Origin: Allostella sp. ATCC 35155 | GTDB lineage: Bacteria; Pseudomonadota; Alphaproteobacteria; ATCC43930; Allostellaceae | NCBI GenBank assembly: GCA_006738865.1 | Contig: AP019701.1 | Location: 1,856,001-1,920,000, forward strand | DNA length: 64,000 nt | Direction of reading: 5' to 3' | Shown here: positions 61,320 to 64,000 of the stretch, one piece after another | Layout: each line of letters opens with the position of its first letter | Numbering within the stretch: position 1 is the stretch's first letter | The notes under the pieces: generated by a model | The model's input: the letters and a program-made list of their open reading frames with translations, nothing else | What the model was told of the DNA's origin: nothing | Database searches by the model: none | Program-made: the position numbers and the translations under genes

Positions 61320-62260
61320 GATGCGGTGGTCCGTTCCTTCAGCATGTCGGCGAGCGTCGATGGCAGATCATGCGCCAGATCGAGCCCGATGTCGGCGGCG
61401 ATGCGGCCCTGGTCCTGCAGCGGATAGAGGATGACCGGCGGCACTTCGGTGAGCCGCGGGCGATAGCCGGGCACCAGCCGCTCCAGCGTCTCCCCGATGG
61501 CGCGCCAGGAGGTCGTGAAGCCGGCGATGTTGTAGACCTCCGCCAGCGGGCCGGGCCGGTCGAGGGCGCGGGCGACGATCGCGGCCAGGTCGTCGACATG
61601 CATGGCGTCGAAGGCGCCGGCTGGCACCTCGGCGGCGAAGTCCGCGCCCGGCGCCGCGGCGGCGACCATGCGCTTCAATACTGCGGCCGCGCCGTCGTAC
61701 CAGAGGCCGGGCCCGAACATCAGCGGGATGCGCAACCCCACCGTCTCCAGTCCGCGCACGCGCCGGAAATAGCCTGCGACATCCTCCGCCAGCGTCTTCG
61801 TCAGGCCGTAGACATGGACCGGGCGTCGGGGCGCATCCTCGGCGACGCGAGCGGCGGGATCGGTGGCGGCGCCGAAGACGACGGTCGAGCTGGTCCAGAC
61901 GATCCGGCGCACGCCGGCGTCGGCGCAGGCCTCCAGCATGCGGCGGAAGCCCAGCACGTTGACCGCGAAGGCACCCTCCGGATCGCCTTCGCCCGAGCGC
62001 GTCAGGCCGGCCGACCCGGCCGAGAAGGCGGCGAAGCTGGCGACGAGACGCGCGCCCGATCGCGCCAGCGCGTCCCGCACGGCGTCGCCGTCGGTGATGC
62101 TGCCGCGGATTTCGCAGGCGCCCGCCGGCAGGGGCACGGGGCTGTCGGGGCCGAAGACGGTGACCCGCCGGCCGTCGGCGAGGAGCCGGCGGACCGCCGC
62201 CCGGCCGACGAAGCCGCGGCCACCGACGACGAGGATCGGGCGGTCAGAACGTGACGTCAT
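61316..62260 (-). CDS. NAD-dependent epimerase/dehydratase (extended SDR)
   Basis: A 314-residue extended short-chain dehydrogenase. The NAD loop is ILVVGGRGFVGRAAVRRLLADGRRVTVFG; the catalytic triad region is VWTSSTVVFGAATDP (Ser/Thr) and VHVYGLTKTLAEDVAG (Tyr-x3-Lys). FGPGLWYDGAA and VYNIAGFTTSWRAIGETLERLVPGYRP close the substrate domain. It resembles uronate dehydrogenases and UDP-sugar epimerases acting on free or NDP-sugars. Its start overlaps the DppF-type gene by 17 bp, so it is inside the transporter operon and likely acts on the imported compound. Confidence 0.88.
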   Translation of the reverse strand: MTSRSDRPILVVGGRGFVGRAAVRRLLADGRRVTVFGPDSPVPLPAGACEIRGSITDGDAVRDALARSGARLVASFAAFSAGSAGLTRSGEGDPEGAFAVNVLGFRRMLEACADAGVRRIVWTSSTVVFGAATDPAARVAEDAPRRPVHVYGLTKTLAEDVAGYFRRVRGLETVGLRIPLMFGPGLWYDGAAAVLKRMVAAAAPGADFAAEVPAGAFDAMHVDDLAAIVARALDRPGPLAEVYNIAGFTTSWRAIGETLERLVPGYRPRLTEVPPVILYPLQDQGRIAADIGLDLAHDLPSTLADMLKERTTAS

Positions 62261-63212
62261 CGCGGATGCAGGCCATTTGGTGGTCGGGTCCGACGGTGCG
62301 CGGCTCGGGGACCGTCGCGGCGCAGTCGGCGAGCGCGAAGGGGCAGCGGGTGCGGAAGACGCAGCCGCTGGGCGGATCGGCGGGGCTCGGGATCTCGTCG
62401 CGCAGGACGACGGCCGGCGCGGCTCCGCGGTCGAGGCGCGGCGCGGCCGCGAGCAGCCCGGCGGTGTAGGGGTGGCGCGGCGCCGTGAACATCGTCCGCG
62501 TCGGGCCGACCTCCATCACCCGGCCGAGATAGAGCACCATCACCCGGTCCGCCATGACCTCGACGACGGACAGGTCGTGCGAGATGAAGAGCATGGCGAG
62601 GCTGAGCTCCGCCTGCAGGCCGCGCAGCAGCGCCAGGATGCCCGCCTGCACCGAGACGTCGAGCGCCGACACCGGTTCGTCGGCGACGAGGAAGCGCGGC
62701 TCGACCGCCAGCGCGCGGGCGATGGCGATGCGCTGGCGCTGCCCGCCCGAGAACTCGCGCGGCATCCGCCCGAGATCCGCCGCCGACAGGCCGACCTTGG
62801 CCAGCAGCGCGCCCGCACGATCGCGCCGTTCGCTGCGGGTGCCGATCCCGTGCAGGCGCAGCACCTCGCCGATCGCCTCGCCGACGCTGCGGCGTGGGTT
62901 GAGGCTGGCATAGGGATCCTGGAAGACCATCTGCATCGACCGCCGCAGCGGACGCAGGGCGCGCAGCGACGCGGTCGTGATGTCCTGCCCGTCGAAGCGG
63001 ACGCGGCCGGCGGTCGGATCCAGCAGCCGCAGGGCCAGCCGTCCGACCGTCGACTTGCCCGAGCCGGATTCGCCGACCAGGCCCAGCACCTCGCCAGGCG
63101 CGACACGGAACGACACCCCGTCGACCGCCCGCACCGCGCCGCGCGGGCCGAAGCCGCGGCGGGGCAGGGGAAAGTGCTTGGCGAGGCCGGCGACCTCGAT
63201 CAGCGCGGTCAT
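62244..63212 (-). CDS. ABC transporter ATP-binding protein, DppF/OppF type
   Basis: A 322-residue ATPase starting at the ATG of MTALIEVAGLAKHFPLPRRG; codons upstream belong to the overlapping DppD-type gene's region. It has Walker A GLVGESGSGKSTVGRLAL, Q loop MQMVFQDPYASLNPRRSV, signature EFSGGQRQRIAIARAL, Walker B FLVADEPVSALDVSVQ, and H loop LFISHDLSVVEVMADRV. The C-terminal oligopeptide-type domain has GCVFRTRCPFALADCA with the Cys residues that bind an iron-sulfur cluster in this family. Its start lies 4 bp inside the end of the DppD-type gene. Confidence 0.94.
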   Translation of the reverse strand: MTALIEVAGLAKHFPLPRRGFGPRGAVRAVDGVSFRVAPGEVLGLVGESGSGKSTVGRLALRLLDPTAGRVRFDGQDITTASLRALRPLRRSMQMVFQDPYASLNPRRSVGEAIGEVLRLHGIGTRSERRDRAGALLAKVGLSAADLGRMPREFSGGQRQRIAIARALAVEPRFLVADEPVSALDVSVQAGILALLRGLQAELSLAMLFISHDLSVVEVMADRVMVLYLGRVMEVGPTRTMFTAPRHPYTAGLLAAAPRLDRGAAPAVVLRDEIPSPADPPSGCVFRTRCPFALADCAATVPEPRTVGPDHQMACIRDDVTF

Positions 63213-64000
63213 GCCATCGCGTCCCAGCGGCGGCAGCGGCTCTGCCGGTCGCCATGGAGGAGATGCAGGTCGACCGGCCCGGCGCGGCAGGCGGCCTCGG
63301 CGAGCGGACAGCGTGGGGCGAAGCGGCAGCCGGCTGCGACCTCGGTCGGCCGCGGCGGCTGGCCGGCGATTGGCCGCAGCAGTCGCTCGTCCTCCGCCCC
63401 GTCGCGGTAGTGCCGCTCGGGCCGGCATTCCAGCAATGCGCGGGTATAGGGGTGGCGGGGGGCGGCCAGGACCGCGTCGGTCGCACCGGTCTCGACGACC
63501 TGGCCCGCATACATGACGACGACGCGGTCGGCGATCTCGCCGACCAGCGCCAGGTCGTGGGTGATGAAGAGCAGGCCCATGCCGCGCGCCGCCTTCAGGT
63601 CGGCGAGCAATCGCATGATCTGGGCCTGGATGGTGACGTCGAGCGCGGTCGTCGGCTCGTCGGCGATCAGCAGCCGCGGCTGGCAGGCGAGCGCGATGGC
63701 GATCATCACGCGCTGCCGCATGCCGCCCGAGAGCTGGTGCGGATATGCCGCGACCCGCCGCTCCGGGTCGGCGATGCCGACGTCGCGCAGCAGCTCGACG
63801 GCGGCGCGCGCCGCGTGCGCCGCTTCCTGCGGGCGATGGCGCCGGATCGCCTCGGCGATCTGCTCGCCGATCGGGAACACCGGGTTCAGGCTCGCCGACG
63901 GATCCTGGAAGATGACCGCGATCTCGCGTCCGCGGACGTCGCGCAGTTCGGGCTCGGGCAGGGTCACGAGATCCCGGATGCCGCCGTCACGCCCGTGCAG
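63209..64000 (-). CDS. ABC transporter ATP-binding protein, DppD/OppD type (N-terminus outside window)
   Basis: The frame is open to the window edge, so 263 codons of the C-terminal part are visible and the Walker A loop lies beyond the end. Present are the Q loop IAVIFQDPSASLNPVFPIGEQ, signature QLSGGMRQRVMIAIALA, Walker B LLIADEPTTALDVTIQAQ and H loop LLFITHDLALVGEIADRV. The end carries the APRHPYTRALLECRP motif and GCRFAPRCPLAEAACRAG Cys cluster. The GTG at 63967 is internal. It is the most upstream visible gene of the Dpp-type operon. Confidence 0.92.
   Translation of the reverse strand: MHGRDGGIRDLVTLPEPELRDVRGREIAVIFQDPSASLNPVFPIGEQIAEAIRRHRPQEAAHAARAAVELLRDVGIADPERRVAAYPHQLSGGMRQRVMIAIALACQPRLLIADEPTTALDVTIQAQIMRLLADLKAARGMGLLFITHDLALVGEIADRVVVMYAGQVVETGATDAVLAAPRHPYTRALLECRPERHYRDGAEDERLLRPIAGQPPRPTEVAAGCRFAPRCPLAEAACRAGPVDLHLLHGDRQSRCRRWDAMA

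Overview
The window is chromosomal DNA from a high-G+C alphaproteobacterium, most likely of the Rhodospirillales/Azospirillaceae type. This is an inference from several features: the very G+C-rich third codon positions, frequent GTG and TTG starts with 4-bp stop/start overlaps, a DUF1127-type small protein, an HWE-family histidine kinase fused to CheB/CheR, a TRIC/UPF0126 protein, and many solute transporters paired with catabolic enzymes. No plasmid replication or phage structural genes are seen.

Layout. 1-1447: the end of a TonB-dependent receptor, a small secreted protein and a DUF1127-type protein. 1536-6509 (minus): a TRAP-transporter catabolic operon (DctP, fused DctQM, an Ldh-family dehydrogenase and an HpaI-type aldolase). 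6678-13917 (mostly plus): a ROK-type kinase that appears circularly permuted, a divergent PEP carboxylase-like protein, a C69/secernin-like hydrolase, an overlooked 54-codon gene and an FGGY kinase. 13925-20107 (minus): a TRIC/UPF0126 protein, an MFS permease and three tandem UGT-like glycosyltransferases. 20289-21954: a small membrane protein with MgtC, a charged DUF6481-like protein and tRNA-Gln(CUG). 22089-28792 (plus): a housekeeping block of Ppx/GppA, RlmE, GuaB, an RsmB-like methyltransferase, a GNAT protein and GuaA.

The most interesting segment follows guaA. A 15-bp sequence forming the last codons of guaA is repeated exactly 2,705 bp downstream. It brackets a compositionally different segment with a two-gene cassette: a 141-residue protein and a 501-residue protein ending in an ImmA/IrrE-type zinc peptidase domain. 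The 3' end of guaA is a known integration site, so this looks like a very small, integrase-less genomic island with one cargo operon. A FitAB toxin-antitoxin pair lies just beyond it.

32370-44956 is mixed: an alpha/beta hydrolase, an isochorismatase-like hydrolase, a LysR regulator, a cupin, a receiver protein beside a CheB-CheR-PAS-HWE kinase, an ABC-F ATPase, a DUF3883 nuclease-like protein, an MmcQ/YjbR protein and NadE. 45009-54836 forms a probable regulon around a MocR-type regulator: a DAO-type and a GMC-type oxidoreductase, the regulator, an enolase-superfamily enzyme and a PotDABC-like ABC importer. A shared two-part motif (TGGTAT, then TGGMCC 22 bp further on) lies ahead of each of the three transcription units. 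55024-64000 holds a membrane protein and a long minus-strand operon: a Dpp-type ABC importer (ATPases, binding protein, permeases) with an SDR epimerase, a RidA protein, a cupin-like protein and an AGE-family epimerase, probably for uptake and breakdown of a sugar or amino-sugar derivative. The first ATPase runs off the window end.
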